Origin: Streptomyces angustmyceticus
GTDB lineage: Bacteria; Actinomycetota; Actinomycetes; Streptomycetales; Streptomycetaceae
Assembly (NCBI RefSeq): GCF_019933235.1
Contig: NZ_CP082945.1
Span: forward strand, 5,059,501 to 5,123,500
Direction of reading: 5' to 3'
Length of the DNA: 64,000 bases
Shown here: positions 26,750-35,984 of the stretch, piece by piece
Layout of the letters: the number at the start of each line of letters is the position of its first letter
How positions within the stretch are numbered: position 1 is the first letter of the stretch
Translations under genes and position numbers: made by a program
The notes under the pieces: model-generated
Told to the model about the DNA's origin: nothing
Databases searched by the model: none
What the model saw: only the letters and a program-made list of their open reading frames with translations

Positions 26750-26825
26750 ACCGCTCAGTTGGCGCTCGGCGGGGCATGAGCCGGTGCCCCGCCGGGGCAC
26801 GCGGCCGACCGCCCGGCCGGGGTGC

Positions 26826-28172
26826 TCAGTTGGGCAGTGCCCCGTTCGGCAGCTCGACGTCGGCGCCGAGTTCCACGAGCTTCTCCATGAAGTTCTCGTA
26901 GCCGCGGTTGATCAGGTCGATGCCGTGCACCCGGGAGGTGCCCTGCGCCGCCAGCGCCGCGATCAGGTACGAGAAGCCGCCGCGCAGGTCGGGGATGACC
27001 AGGTCGGAGCCCTGCAGCTTGGTCGGGCCCGAGACGACCGCGGAGTGCAGGAAGTTGCGCTGACCGAAGCGGCAGGCGGAGCCGCCCAGGCACTCGCGGT
27101 AGAGCTGGATGTGCGCGCCCATCTGGTTGAGCGCGGAGGTGAAGCCGAGGCGGGACTCGTAGACCGTCTCGTGCACGATCGACAGGCCCGACGCCTGGGT
27201 CAGCGCGACGACCAGCGGCTGCTGCCAGTCGGTCTGGAAACCGGGGTGGACGTCGGTCTCCAGGGCGATGGCGTTGAGCAGGCCGCCCGGGTGCCAGAAG
27301 CGGATGCCCTCGTCCTCGATCTCGAAGGCGCCGCCGACCTTGCGGAAGGTGTTGAGGAAGGTCATCATCGACCGCTGCTGCGCGCCGCGGACGTAGATGT
27401 TGCCCTCGGTGGCCAGCGCCGCGGACGCCCAGGAGGCCGCCTCCAGGCGGTCCGGGAGGGCGCGGTGGGTGTAGCCGTCGAGCTTGTCGACACCGGTGAT
27501 CCGGATGGTCCGGTCGGTGTCCATGGAGATGATCGCGCCCATCTTCTGCAGCACGCAGATGAGGTCCTCGATCTCCGGCTCCACGGCGGCGTTCGACAGC
27601 TCGGTGACGCCCTCGGCCAGGACGGCCGTCAGCAGCACCTGCTCGGTCGAGCCGACCGACGGGTACGGCAGCCGGATCTTGGTGCCGCGCAGCCGCTGCG
27701 GCGCCTCCAGGTACTGCCCGTCGGCGCGCTTCTCGATCGTCGCGCCGAACTGGCGCAGCACGTCGAAGTGGAAGTCGACCGGCCGGCCGCCGATGTCGCA
27801 GCCGCCGAGGCCGGGGATGAAGGCGTGGCCGAGGCGGTGCAGCAGCGGGCCGCAGAACAGGATCGGGATCCGTGAGGAGCCCGCGTGCGCATCGATGTCG
27901 GCGACGTTGGCGCTCTCCACGTGGGAGGGGTCGAGGACCAGTTCGCCCGGCTCGTCGCCGGGGCGCACCGTGACGCCGTGCAGCTGCAGCAGCCCGCGCA
28001 CCACGCGTACGTCACGGATATCGGGCACGTTGCGCAGTCGGCTGGGGCCGCTGCCGAGGAGGGCGGCGACCATGGCCTTGGGCACAAGGTTCTTCGCGCC
28101 GCGAACCCGGATCTCGCCCTCGAGCGGGGTGCCGCCGTGGACAAGCAGTACGTCGTCAGTAGAGACGGTCAT
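26826..28172 (-). CDS. murA: UDP-GlcNAc 1-carboxyvinyltransferase MurA
   Basis: 448-residue enzyme for the first committed peptidoglycan step, transfer of enolpyruvate from PEP to UDP-GlcNAc in the cytoplasm. Family motifs include the substrate lysine region (IRVRGAKNLVPKAMVAALL). The active-site loop GGCDIGGRPVDFHF has Cys125 at the position attacked by fosfomycin, so the enzyme has the sensitive form. The C-terminal DLRGGFSYLIAALAA is also typical. The ATG at 28172 (MTVSTDDVLLVHGG) is chosen over an in-frame ATG 11 codons upstream. It matches the murA next to HU in S. coelicolor. Confidence 0.93.
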   Translation of the reverse strand: MTVSTDDVLLVHGGTPLEGEIRVRGAKNLVPKAMVAALLGSGPSRLRNVPDIRDVRVVRGLLQLHGVTVRPGDEPGELVLDPSHVESANVADIDAHAGSSRIPILFCGPLLHRLGHAFIPGLGGCDIGGRPVDFHFDVLRQFGATIEKRADGQYLEAPQRLRGTKIRLPYPSVGSTEQVLLTAVLAEGVTELSNAAVEPEIEDLICVLQKMGAIISMDTDRTIRITGVDKLDGYTHRALPDRLEAASWASAALATEGNIYVRGAQQRSMMTFLNTFRKVGGAFEIEDEGIRFWHPGGLLNAIALETDVHPGFQTDWQQPLVVALTQASGLSIVHETVYESRLGFTSALNQMGAHIQLYRECLGGSACRFGQRNFLHSAVVSGPTKLQGSDLVIPDLRGGFSYLIAALAAQGTSRVHGIDLINRGYENFMEKLVELGADVELPNGALPN

Positions 28173-28467
28173 GGATCTCGCGTTCCTGGAGACGGGCAGG
28201 GCCAAGCTGAAATGGTAAGGGCGGGCGGGGGTGAGTCCGTAGGCCCGTGCACGGTCTGAGCATGTAATGGCTTTGCCACAACACGCTCCGCTACGATCCG
28301 CCTTTGATCTGTAATCGACCTTTGGCTGGAATTGCCGGGTAATGTCTTGAATGGCCTATTCGGTGCCGGCGATGTGCGCCGGTGCTGCCGCCGTACGCCT
28401 GCCCTGCTCTGGGGCGGGTACGGGCGTTGACTCCCCGCTCCGGGCAGAAGTGCGGGATCATGTGGCC

Positions 28468-29139
28468 ATGACCGAGGTGTCCTCGCTCACAGGGCGGCTT
28501 CTTGTCGCGACGCCCGCGCTCGCCGATCCGAATTTCGACCGCGCGGTGGTGCTGCTCCTCGACCACGACGAGGAGGGCTCCCTCGGCGTGGTCCTCAACC
28601 GCCCCACGCCGGTCGGTGTCGCGGACATCCTCGCGCCCTGGGCCGCACTGGCCGGCGAGCCGGGCGTGGTCTTCCAGGGCGGCCCGGTCTCGCTGGACTC
28701 GGCGCTCGGGGTGGCCGTGGTGCCCGGCGGGCTGTCCGGCGAGGGCGGCATCCCGTCGGTGGACAGCGGCGCCCTGGCGGGCGGCGAGGGCGCGGAGCCG
28801 GCCGGCGCACCGGCCGCGGACCGGGCGGGCGTGCAGTCGGGTGACGAGCCGCTGGGCTGGCGCAGGGTGCACGGCGCCATCGGCCTGGTCGATCTGGAGG
28901 CCCCTCCGGAACTCCTCGCGGCGGTCCTCGGCAGTCTGCGGATCTTCGCCGGGTACGCGGGCTGGGGGCCGGGCCAGCTGGAGGACGAACTGGTCGAGGG
29001 CGCCTGGTACGTCGTCGAGTCCGAGCCGGGTGATGTCTCCTCGCCCGACCCGGAGCAGCTGTGGCGCGCGGTGCTGCGCCGGCAGCGCAACGAGCTGGCT
29101 ATGGTGGCGACGTACCCGGACGACCCGTCGCTGAACTGA
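28468..29139 (+). CDS. yqgE: YqgE/AlgH (UPF0301) family protein
   Basis: 223-residue protein of the UPF0301 family. The start is typical (LTGRLLVATPALADPNFDRA), followed by HDEEGSLGVVLNRP and FQGGPV. A Gly/Ala-rich insert of about 35 residues (roughly 95-130) is not usual in shorter family members. The final part (FAGYAGWGPGQLEDELVEGAW) is also characteristic. The biochemical function of the family is not established. It is divergent from murA across a 295-bp gap. Confidence 0.9.
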   Translation: MTEVSSLTGRLLVATPALADPNFDRAVVLLLDHDEEGSLGVVLNRPTPVGVADILAPWAALAGEPGVVFQGGPVSLDSALGVAVVPGGLSGEGGIPSVDSGALAGGEGAEPAGAPAADRAGVQSGDEPLGWRRVHGAIGLVDLEAPPELLAAVLGSLRIFAGYAGWGPGQLEDELVEGAWYVVESEPGDVSSPDPEQLWRAVLRRQRNELAMVATYPDDPSLN

Positions 29140-29224
29140 CCGCCGCCGGGCGGCGGACGGCGGTTCCGCGGTGGCCCGGATTTTGTTGACGACTTGATTA
29201 TTGTGACGGCCTCGTCATGGGGAA

Positions 29225-29247
29225 TTGTCGGACCCCGTCGCTAGGGT
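29225..29247 (+). promoter_or_regulatory. PafBC-like promoter candidate
   Basis: TTGTCGGAC-N8-TAGGGT resembles the RecA-independent damage promoter tTGTCRgtg-N8-TAnnnT, with mismatches only in the gtg triplet. It lies 67 bp before ATG 29315. Confidence 0.35.
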
Positions 29248-29314
29248 GCGAGACGACAGGGGACGGTGCGCGGTCACGTCGGCGGGACCGCGCTGGACGA
29301 GCGGGGGAGTCGCC

Positions 29315-29995
29315 ATGCACAGGCCGAGCGTGCCCGAGGACCTGGACCACCCGGAGCGCCTGTGGGCGCGCGCCGCGACGCTGGCGGTGGTGGCGGCGGC
29401 CGTGGACGACTGGGACGAATTCTCCTGGGGCGGCCAGGGCTTGCAGTGCTGGAACGACGGCGGAAGCTACTGGTGGCGGCTGAAAATGTTCGAGGACGGC
29501 CGGGCCCTGCTCTGCGGCCAGGACTCCGACGGCAGCCATACGCACAGCGGCGGCCGCCAGATCGACTTCCTGGCCGGCGGCCCCGCGTGGCTGCCCTGGG
29601 AGCGGCTGCGCGAGGACGCCGAAGGCAATCTCTTCGGGTTCGTCTACTGGTGGCAGGACGGCGCCTGGGCCCGCGCCCCGTACCCCGAGAAGTTGCCGGA
29701 CGACGGCCTGGAGATGTCCATGAGCTGGGTCGCCCCCGGCGACGACGCGGCCCGGCACATCGCCGAGGTTCTCGTGGCGCGCACGGAGACGGAGGTCGAC
29801 GCCCTGGCGGCGGTCCGCGCCTTCCTGGCCGCCGCGGAGGCCCGCACGGTCGCCGCCCAGGACATCACCGCCCTGCTGGACACGGTCCGCGGCCAGGACT
29901 GCTGGTACGAGGTCCGGCCGGCCGCCGCGCTGGCCTTCGCCGCGCGGCTGGGCCTGACGGCCGGCTCCCGGGGCGGGGTGGCCGTGGCGTCCTAG
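29315..29995 (+). CDS. Conserved hypothetical protein (Trp-rich)
   Basis: 226-residue soluble protein that I do not recognise beyond probable conservation in Streptomyces. It begins MHRPSVPEDLDHPERLWARA and is rich in aromatic residues (FSWGGQGLQCWNDGGSYWWR, FVYWWQDGAW). No signal peptide, membrane helix or catalytic motif is visible. The ATG 29315 has GGGGGAG 6 nt upstream. It stands alone between yqgE and the DUF3039 gene, behind a possible damage-responsive promoter. Confidence 0.7.
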   Translation: MHRPSVPEDLDHPERLWARAATLAVVAAAVDDWDEFSWGGQGLQCWNDGGSYWWRLKMFEDGRALLCGQDSDGSHTHSGGRQIDFLAGGPAWLPWERLREDAEGNLFGFVYWWQDGAWARAPYPEKLPDDGLEMSMSWVAPGDDAARHIAEVLVARTETEVDALAAVRAFLAAAEARTVAAQDITALLDTVRGQDCWYEVRPAAALAFAARLGLTAGSRGGVAVAS

Positions 29996-30104
29996 GAGGG
30001 CCGGCGCCGTCCGCGCGCGCCCGCGTGCCGCCGGGGTGGCGGAGGGTGGGGCGCGCGCTCCCTCGGGCGGCGGACCGACGCTCCCGGGTTGCTCCGGGCG
30101 TGAG

Positions 30105-30110
30105 TACCCT
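30105..30110 (+). promoter_or_regulatory. -10 box TACCCT, leaderless DUF3039 gene
   Basis: TACCCT ends 8 nt before ATG 30119 with no Shine-Dalgarno sequence between them. Confidence 0.45.
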
Positions 30111-30118
30111 TGGCTGTT

Positions 30119-30412
30119 ATGAGCACTGTTGAGCCCGAGCGCGGGGCAGGTACGGGGACCCTCGTAGAGCCGACGCCGCAGGTGTCGCACGGCGACGGCG
30201 ACCACGAGCGCTTCGCCCACTACGTCCAGAAGGACAAGATCATGGCGAGCGCGCTCGACGGCACCCCCGTCGTGGCGCTGTGCGGCAAGGTCTGGGTCCC
30301 GGGTCGCGACCCGAAGAAGTACCCGGTCTGCCCCATGTGCAAGGAGATCTTCGAGTCCATGGGCGCCGGTGGCGACAAGGACAAGGGCGGCAAGGACGGC
30401 GGCAAGAAGTAG
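30119..30412 (+). CDS. DUF3039 small Cys-motif protein
   Basis: 97-residue protein of the actinobacterial DUF3039 family. The conserved core is HYVQKDKIMASALDGTPVVA, then LCGKVWVPGRDPKKYPVCPM with CPMCKEIFE. One Cys-Gly and one CxxC pair suggest zinc or iron binding. The C-terminus is a Lys/Gly/Asp-rich tail. Function unknown. A probable terminator follows 11 bp after the stop. Confidence 0.85.
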   Translation: MSTVEPERGAGTGTLVEPTPQVSHGDGDHERFAHYVQKDKIMASALDGTPVVALCGKVWVPGRDPKKYPVCPMCKEIFESMGAGGDKDKGGKDGGKK

Positions 30413-30423
30413 CCGACCGCCGC

Positions 30424-30451
30424 GGCACCCGGCCGGCCACGGCCGGGTGCC
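30424..30451 (+). terminator. Hairpin terminator after DUF3039 gene
   Basis: An 11-bp perfect stem GGCACCCGGCC/GGCCGGGTGCC with a 6-nt loop. No U tract follows, which is common in Streptomyces. Confidence 0.6.
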
Positions 30452-30675
30452 CGCGCGTGTAAGGGGCCGGGCGCCGTCCCGCACCGGGCGAGCGCAACCG
30501 GCCCCGCACCCCTCCTCACCCCCCTCCTCACCCTCGCGCCCCCCGGCAACTGCCCCACGCGAGCGGCCCGACCGCTTCACCGGTACGCCGGACGGGACCG
30601 GCCGGGGCGCGGTCACGGCGGCCCGGACCGTGGCAGCATCGGCCGGGACGGCGGGCGCGGTGAAGGGCGGACGGC

Positions 30676-32331
30676 ATGCCGGACACGGACAGCATCCCCT
30701 CGGCGCCCGGCGGCGGACTCGTTCCGCTGCCGCTGAGCGTCGACGGGCCCGGCCGCGGCACGGTCCGCCTCGGCCGGGACACCGCGCTGGCGGCAGCCCC
30801 CGGCACCGAGGACACCGCGCACTGGCTGCGCGCCACCCTCGGCGCGGCCTTCGGCCTGCCCCTGCCGCCCGGCCCCGGCGAGGCCGCGGACACCGTGGCG
30901 CTCGCCCTGGACCCCGTCCTCCCCGCGGAGGGCTACCGGCTGGCGGCGGATCCGCGGTGGGGCGTACGGATCACCGGCGGCGGCCCGGCCGGGGTCTTCT
31001 GGGGAGCGCAGACGCTGCGTCAGCTCCTCGGCCCGCACGCCTTCCGCCGGGCGCCGCTCGCACCCGGGCAGGCGGCCGTCCTGGCGCCGCAGACCATCGA
31101 GGACGGCCCCCGCTTCGCCTGGCGCGGCATGCTGCTGGACGTCGCCCGGCACTTCCTGCCCAAGGACGGGGTGCTGCGCTGCCTCGACCTGCTCGCCGCC
31201 CACAAGCTCAACGTCCTGCACCTCCACCTCACCGACGACCAGGGCTGGCGGATCGAGATCGAGCGCCACCCGAAGCTGACCGGCATCGGCGCCTGGCGGG
31301 AGCGCACCAAGACCGGTCACCGGGCCTCGCCCCTCTGGGACGAGCGCCCGCACGGCGGCTACTACACCCAGGACGACATCCGCGAGATCGTCGCCTACGC
31401 CGCCCGGCGGCACATCACCGTCGTCCCCGAGATCGACATCCCTGGGCACTCGCAGGCCGCCATCGCCGCGTACCCGGAACTCGGCAACGCCGACGTCATC
31501 GACACCACCGCCCTGAAGGTCTGGGACACCTGGGGCGTCAACCCCAACGTCCTGGCGCCCACCGACACCACCCTGCGCTTCTACGAGCAGGTGCTCGACG
31601 AGGTCCTCGCGCTCTTCCCCTCGCCGTTCGTGCACATCGGCGGCGACGAGTGCCCCAAGGACCAGTGGAAGGCGTCGGCCGCCGCCCAGGCGCGGATCGC
31701 CGAACTGTCGCTGGCCGGCGAGGACGAGCTGCAGAGCTGGTTCATCCGGCACTTCGACCGCTGGCTCGCCGACCGCGGCCGGCGGCTGATCGGCTGGGAC
31801 GAGATCCTCGAAGGCGGCCTGGCCGAGGGCGCCGCCGTCTCCTCCTGGCGCGGCTACGCGGGCGGTGTCGCCGCGGCGAAATCCGGCCATGACGTCGTGA
31901 TGTGCCCCGAGCAGCAGGTGTACTTGGACCACCGGCAGCACGCGTCCCCCGACGAGCCGGTGCCGATCGGCTTCGTACGGACCCTGGAGGACGTCTACCG
32001 CTTCGAGCCGGTGCCGCCGGAACTGACCGCCGACCAGGCCGCGCACATCCTGGGCACCCAGGCCAACGCCTGGACCGAGGTCATGGACAGTCAACAGCGC
32101 CTCGACTACCAGGTCTTTCCCCGGCTGGCCGCCTTCGCCGAGGTCGCCTGGTCGCGGCTGCCCGCGCCGGCCGACCGCGACTACCAGGACTTCACCCGGC
32201 GGATGACTGTCCACTACGCCCGGCTCGACGCCCTCGGCGTCGACTACCGCCCGCCCGGCGGCCCCCACCCCTGGCAGAAACGTCCCGGCGTGCTCGGACG
32301 CCCGATCGACGGGGCGCCCCCAAACGTGTGA
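30676..32331 (+). CDS. GH20 beta-N-acetylhexosaminidase
   Basis: 551-residue glycoside hydrolase family 20 enzyme that removes terminal GlcNAc or GalNAc. An N-terminal GH20b-like domain precedes the TIM barrel. The catalytic Asp-Glu pair is D324-E325 in HIGGDECPKD, and substrate contacts appear in HLHLTDDQGWRIEIE and EIDIPGHSQA. There is no signal peptide, so it is probably cytoplasmic and acts on imported chito-oligosaccharides or recycled muropeptide sugars. ATG 30676 is preceded by GGGCGG rather than a strong RBS. Confidence 0.93.
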   Translation: MPDTDSIPSAPGGGLVPLPLSVDGPGRGTVRLGRDTALAAAPGTEDTAHWLRATLGAAFGLPLPPGPGEAADTVALALDPVLPAEGYRLAADPRWGVRITGGGPAGVFWGAQTLRQLLGPHAFRRAPLAPGQAAVLAPQTIEDGPRFAWRGMLLDVARHFLPKDGVLRCLDLLAAHKLNVLHLHLTDDQGWRIEIERHPKLTGIGAWRERTKTGHRASPLWDERPHGGYYTQDDIREIVAYAARRHITVVPEIDIPGHSQAAIAAYPELGNADVIDTTALKVWDTWGVNPNVLAPTDTTLRFYEQVLDEVLALFPSPFVHIGGDECPKDQWKASAAAQARIAELSLAGEDELQSWFIRHFDRWLADRGRRLIGWDEILEGGLAEGAAVSSWRGYAGGVAAAKSGHDVVMCPEQQVYLDHRQHASPDEPVPIGFVRTLEDVYRFEPVPPELTADQAAHILGTQANAWTEVMDSQQRLDYQVFPRLAAFAEVAWSRLPAPADRDYQDFTRRMTVHYARLDALGVDYRPPGGPHPWQKRPGVLGRPIDGAPPNV

Positions 32332-32665
32332 GCCCCCGCCCAAGGAGGGCGCTCGTGCGGCCGGACCCTGGGACGGTGGTGCGGTACGGCGGTCGCCCCG
32401 CACCGAGGCACTGCCGTACCGGGCACCGCCGTACGGCTCGGTGTGCGCCGCGCCGGACGCCGTCGCCGGTGCGCCGCACCGCAGTTCCCGCACGGCCGGC
32501 GGCGGACGAAACCGGACCAGCACCCTGTTCGGGGACGGATCGCCGGTTCGCGGACCCTCGCGCCGGGGGCCCGGGAAGATGTGCCAGAGTTGCCACGTCC
32601 GGGCTGTGAGCACGTACCGTACGGCGGAGCGGAACTGCCGGGACACCGGGGAAGGGGCAGCTGGC
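32332..32665 (+). other. Intergenic region before Mo-hydroxylase operon
   Basis: 334 bp without a credible gene. It contains several copies of GTACGGCG and its complement that could form hairpins after the hexosaminidase gene. A weak promoter-like TTGCCA...TACCGT lies near 32590-32620. Confidence 0.45.
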
Positions 32666-33562
32666 TTGACCACGCACGCACCGCACGCGTCGCACACGGT
32701 GACGTTGCCGGCCTCGCTCGACGAGGCGGTGGCGGCGCTCACCGCCATGCCCGCCGCCGTCCCGGTCGCGGGCGGCACCGATCTCATGGCGGCGGTCAAC
32801 GCCGGACTCCTCAGACCCGCGGCCCTGGTGGGCCTCGGCCGGATCAGCGAGATCCGCGGCTGGCAGTACCTCGACGGCCACGCGCTGCTCGGCGCCGGCC
32901 TCACCCTTGCCCGGATGGGGCGCCCCGACTTCGCGGCGCTGATCCCGGGGCTCGCCGCCGCCGCCCGCGCCGCCGGCCCGCCGCAGGTCCGCAACGCCGG
33001 CACCCTCGGCGGCAACATCGTGACCTCCGCGCCCACCGGCGACACCCTCCCGGTGCTCGCCGCCCTGGAGGCCACGGTGATCATCGCCGGCCCCGGGGGC
33101 GCACGGCGCGAGATCCCGGTCAGCCACCTCCTGGCCGGCCGCGAGATGCTGAGCCCCGGTGAACTCGTGGGCTTCGTAAGGGTGCCGCTGCTGCACGCCC
33201 CGCAGACCTTCCTCAAGGCCACCGCCCGCACCGGCCCCGGCCGGGCCACCGCCTCCGTCTCGCTCGTCCTGGACCCGGCCCGGCGTGGCGTGCGCTGCGC
33301 GGTGGGCGCCGTGGCCGCGATGCCGCTGCGCCCGCTGGAGGCCGAGCAGTGGGTGGCCTCCCTCATCGACTGGGACGGCGAACGCGGCCTGGTTCCCGAG
33401 GCGCTGACGGCTTTCGGCGACTATGTCGCGGCCGCCTGCATCCCGGACCCGGCACCGCCGGAGGACGGTTCGGAGCCGGCCGCCCTGCCGCCCGCCGCGC
33501 TCCACCTGCGCCGTACGGTGGCGGCCCTGGCCCGCCGCGCACTGGGAAGGGCACTGTCATGA
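32666..33562 (+). CDS. Mo-hydroxylase FAD subunit (operon 1)
   Basis: 298-residue FAD-binding subunit of the xanthine dehydrogenase/CO dehydrogenase family. FAD-contact motifs are VAGGTDLMAAV near the start and RNAGTLGGNIVTSAPTGDTL. The TTG start at 32666 follows GAAGGGG and yields MTTHAPHASHTVTLPAS. In the complex it passes electrons from the Fe-S subunit to NAD+ or another acceptor. It is first in an operon with an Fe-S subunit and a Mo subunit. Its own sequence looks functional, unlike the Mo subunit. Its stop overlaps an ATG that opens a tiny ORF. Confidence 0.85.
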   Translation: MTTHAPHASHTVTLPASLDEAVAALTAMPAAVPVAGGTDLMAAVNAGLLRPAALVGLGRISEIRGWQYLDGHALLGAGLTLARMGRPDFAALIPGLAAAARAAGPPQVRNAGTLGGNIVTSAPTGDTLPVLAALEATVIIAGPGGARREIPVSHLLAGREMLSPGELVGFVRVPLLHAPQTFLKATARTGPGRATASVSLVLDPARRGVRCAVGAVAAMPLRPLEAEQWVASLIDWDGERGLVPEALTAFGDYVAAACIPDPAPPEDGSEPAALPPAALHLRRTVAALARRALGRALS

Positions 33563-33666
33563 GCCGGCGCCGTACGGGGCCCCGCCCGGCCCAGGACCAG
33601 GGGAACGTCATCAGGAGGTGCGCGCCTCGCGAATGCGGGGCCGAGCGAAGCGAGGGCTCGGCATGA
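33559..33666 (+). CDS. 35-codon bridging micro-ORF
   Basis: This ORF begins with an ATG overlapping the stop of the FAD subunit gene (ATGA at 33559) and ends with a TGA overlapping the ATG of the Fe-S subunit gene (ATGA at 33663). The 35-residue product is basic (MSRRRTGPRPAQDQGN...) and ends AERSEGSA. It may simply carry ribosomes across the gap. There is no evidence that the peptide has a function. Confidence 0.4.
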   Translation: MSRRRTGPRPAQDQGNVIRRCAPRECGAERSEGSA

Positions 33667-35984
33667 GCGACGCAGACAACCGCCATCCGTACCAGCCGCA
33701 CCCCGAACAGGGCTGGCAACCGCTGCCGCAGGGCGGCGAGTACGAGTCGGAGGCGACCGCCTTCGTGCAGCTCCCGGAGGGCTTCACCACCGGGGTCTAC
33801 GGCGGCGGATCGCCCCGGTACGGCACCCCGGGCGCCGAGCCGCTCGCCGCGCCCGGCCACGGCTACACCCCGCCGTCCTCGTTCGCCCCGCACGACCCCG
33901 CGGACCCCGGCGCCGACCCGGCGTCCACCGGCCAGTGGACGATGCCCTTCGCTGACCCCTCGGCCGGGTACGCCGACCCGTCCGCCGGCTACCCGGCCCA
34001 CGCGGAGTACGCGGCCCACCACGGCGCCGCCGAGGGCTACCACGGCGACGCCCCCGAGGCGGCCCGGTCGTGGCACGCCGACCCGGTGGACTGGCCGGTC
34101 GCGGGCAGCCCGGAGGCGGGCGGCCACGCCACCTGGACGGTCCCCGCGGCCGCCGACGACGGCCTGGAGGAGTCCGGCGAATACCTGCTGGGCGACGACG
34201 GGCTGACGGGGTATCCGGCACAAACCGGTGGTCACCCGGTCCACCCGGGCCATCACGACCCTTCCGACCGGACCGGCCACACGGGCCACCCCGGTCATTC
34301 CGAACACCCCGGGCACGCCGGTCACACGGGGGCCGGTGGCGCCGAGGGCTACCAGGGCGGCGGCTACCCGGGCGCGGGCGCGTACGACGGCGCCGGGCAC
34401 ACGCCCGGCCCCGGCGAGGCCGCCCACACCGGGCACTGGAACTTCACCGCCGGGACGGCCGCCGCGCACGGGGCCGGCACGGCCCCTGCCGCGCCGCAGG
34501 ACGTCCCGCACGGCGGGGCGGCGCACGAGCCCTTCGGCGGCGCCTCCGACGACCCGTACGCGCACGAGCACGGCCTCCCGGAGCACGGCGCCGGGCCGGA
34601 CGCCGAACTGCCCGGAGGCGGCGGCGCGTCGGGCGGCGACCCGTACGGGCCGGGCGCGGGTGCCCACGGCGGCGGGGCGACCGGGCACTGGTCGCTGCCG
34701 GCCGACGCGCTGGCCCAGTGGCCGCCCGCCCCGGAGCCGGCACCGCAGCAGCAGCCGCACGACGAGGCGGCGGCGCGGCAGCACGGGACGCCGCAGCCGC
34801 ACGAGGCCACGGACCGGCCCGACGGAGCGGCCGACACCCCCGATGCGGGCGCCTGGGCGGTCCCGGGCGCCGAGGGCGAACGGCCCGGTGACTCCGGGGA
34901 GTTCGCGCTCAGCGACGCGACCGGACCCGCGCCGTCCGCCGCGCCGCACCCCGACGGCGGCCCGGACGCGCGGCCGGAGCACGGCGGGCACGACGACCGC
35001 ACGGCCTCCGACGGACACACGGCCCCCGAGGGACGTACGGCCGCCGACGGCCTCGCGGACCCGATGGGCGCCGGGACGGGCGAGCGGGCCGACGAGGACG
35101 GCACCGGCAGCGGCAGCGCCGGTGACCTGCGGTCCGCCGACGGCGACGGCACCACCGGCGGCGGGATTCCCGTCCAGGGACCCGAGGGCGCTGTCGGCCC
35201 CGAGGGCGTCGCCGCCCACGAGGGCACGACGGGCCCCGAGGCCCCCGCGGAGTCCGCACCCGACGCCACGCCCGCCCCGTCCGCCGCCGCTCCGGCACCC
35301 GCCGCGAGCCCGGAAGACGACCCCCCCGCCGCGGACGACCCCGGCGCCGAGCCCTTCGACGAACACCCCGCCGCGTCCTACGTCCTGCGGGTGAACGGCA
35401 TCGACCGGCCGGTCACCGACGCCTGGATCGGCGAGTCGCTGCTCTACGTGCTGCGCGAGCGGCTCGGGCTGGCCGGCGCCAAGGACGGCTGCTCGCAGGG
35501 CGAGTGCGGGGCCTGCTCGGTCCAGGTGGACGGGCGGCTCGTGGCGTCCTGCCTGGTGCCCGCGGCCACCACGGCGGGCAGCGAGGTGCGGACGGTCGAG
35601 GGCCTCGCGGAGAACGGGGTGCCCTCCGACGTGCAGCGCGCGCTGACCGCGTCCGGCGCGGTGCAGTGCGGCTTCTGCGTACCGGGGATGGCGATGACCG
35701 TCCACGACCTCCTGGAGGGCAACCACGCCCCCAGCGAGCTGGAGACCCGCAAGGCGCTGTGCGGCAACCTCTGCCGCTGCTCCGGCTACCGGGGCGTGCT
35801 GGACGCCGTCGGCGAGGTCGTCAAGGCACGCGCGGAGGCCGCGGAGGCCGCCTACGGCCCGGCCGACGACCCCGAGGGGGCGGCGCCGGCGGACACCGCC
35901 CGCATCCCGCACCAGGCGGGCCCCGCCGACCCCACGGGCCACACCCCGCACGACCAGGATCCGCACACGGGAGGCTCCGCATGA
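33663..35984 (+). CDS. Mo-hydroxylase 2Fe-2S subunit with long disordered tail
   Basis: 773-residue protein, far longer than the usual 150-200 for this subunit. Residues 1-571 are Gly/Pro/His/Asp/Glu-rich and probably disordered. They carry repeated Trp motifs (TGQWTMP at 89, ATWTVP at 156, TGHWNFT at 256, TGHWSLP at 340, AWAVP at 397) and SGEY/SGEF motifs (171, 411). From about 572 comes a normal [2Fe-2S] protein: plant-type cluster ligands in GCSQGECGACSVQVDG, then QCGFCVPGM and LCGNLCRCSGYRG. The C-terminal tail is again Pro/His/Asp-rich. Lies between the FAD and Mo subunits, so electron relay is expected; the tail's role is unknown. Confidence 0.83.
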   Translation: MSDADNRHPYQPHPEQGWQPLPQGGEYESEATAFVQLPEGFTTGVYGGGSPRYGTPGAEPLAAPGHGYTPPSSFAPHDPADPGADPASTGQWTMPFADPSAGYADPSAGYPAHAEYAAHHGAAEGYHGDAPEAARSWHADPVDWPVAGSPEAGGHATWTVPAAADDGLEESGEYLLGDDGLTGYPAQTGGHPVHPGHHDPSDRTGHTGHPGHSEHPGHAGHTGAGGAEGYQGGGYPGAGAYDGAGHTPGPGEAAHTGHWNFTAGTAAAHGAGTAPAAPQDVPHGGAAHEPFGGASDDPYAHEHGLPEHGAGPDAELPGGGGASGGDPYGPGAGAHGGGATGHWSLPADALAQWPPAPEPAPQQQPHDEAAARQHGTPQPHEATDRPDGAADTPDAGAWAVPGAEGERPGDSGEFALSDATGPAPSAAPHPDGGPDARPEHGGHDDRTASDGHTAPEGRTAADGLADPMGAGTGERADEDGTGSGSAGDLRSADGDGTTGGGIPVQGPEGAVGPEGVAAHEGTTGPEAPAESAPDATPAPSAAAPAPAASPEDDPPAADDPGAEPFDEHPAASYVLRVNGIDRPVTDAWIGESLLYVLRERLGLAGAKDGCSQGECGACSVQVDGRLVASCLVPAATTAGSEVRTVEGLAENGVPSDVQRALTASGAVQCGFCVPGMAMTVHDLLEGNHAPSELETRKALCGNLCRCSGYRGVLDAVGEVVKARAEAAEAAYGPADDPEGAAPADTARIPHQAGPADPTGHTPHDQDPHTGGSA

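Larger units (their letters stand above)
26220..26825. other. Gene-free GC-rich stretch between hupA and murA
   Basis: About 600 bp between convergent genes holding two terminators and otherwise low-complexity GC-rich sequence. The open frames here lack codon bias, ribosome-binding sites or recognisable motifs. CGTCACC-N5-GGTGACG (near 26500) is a small inverted repeat of unknown meaning. Confidence 0.6.

Noticed and set aside
26162-26800. Gene between hupA and murA on the minus strand
   Set aside because: The frame is Arg/Pro-rich, spans two terminators and overlaps hupA; no ribosome-binding site or domain.
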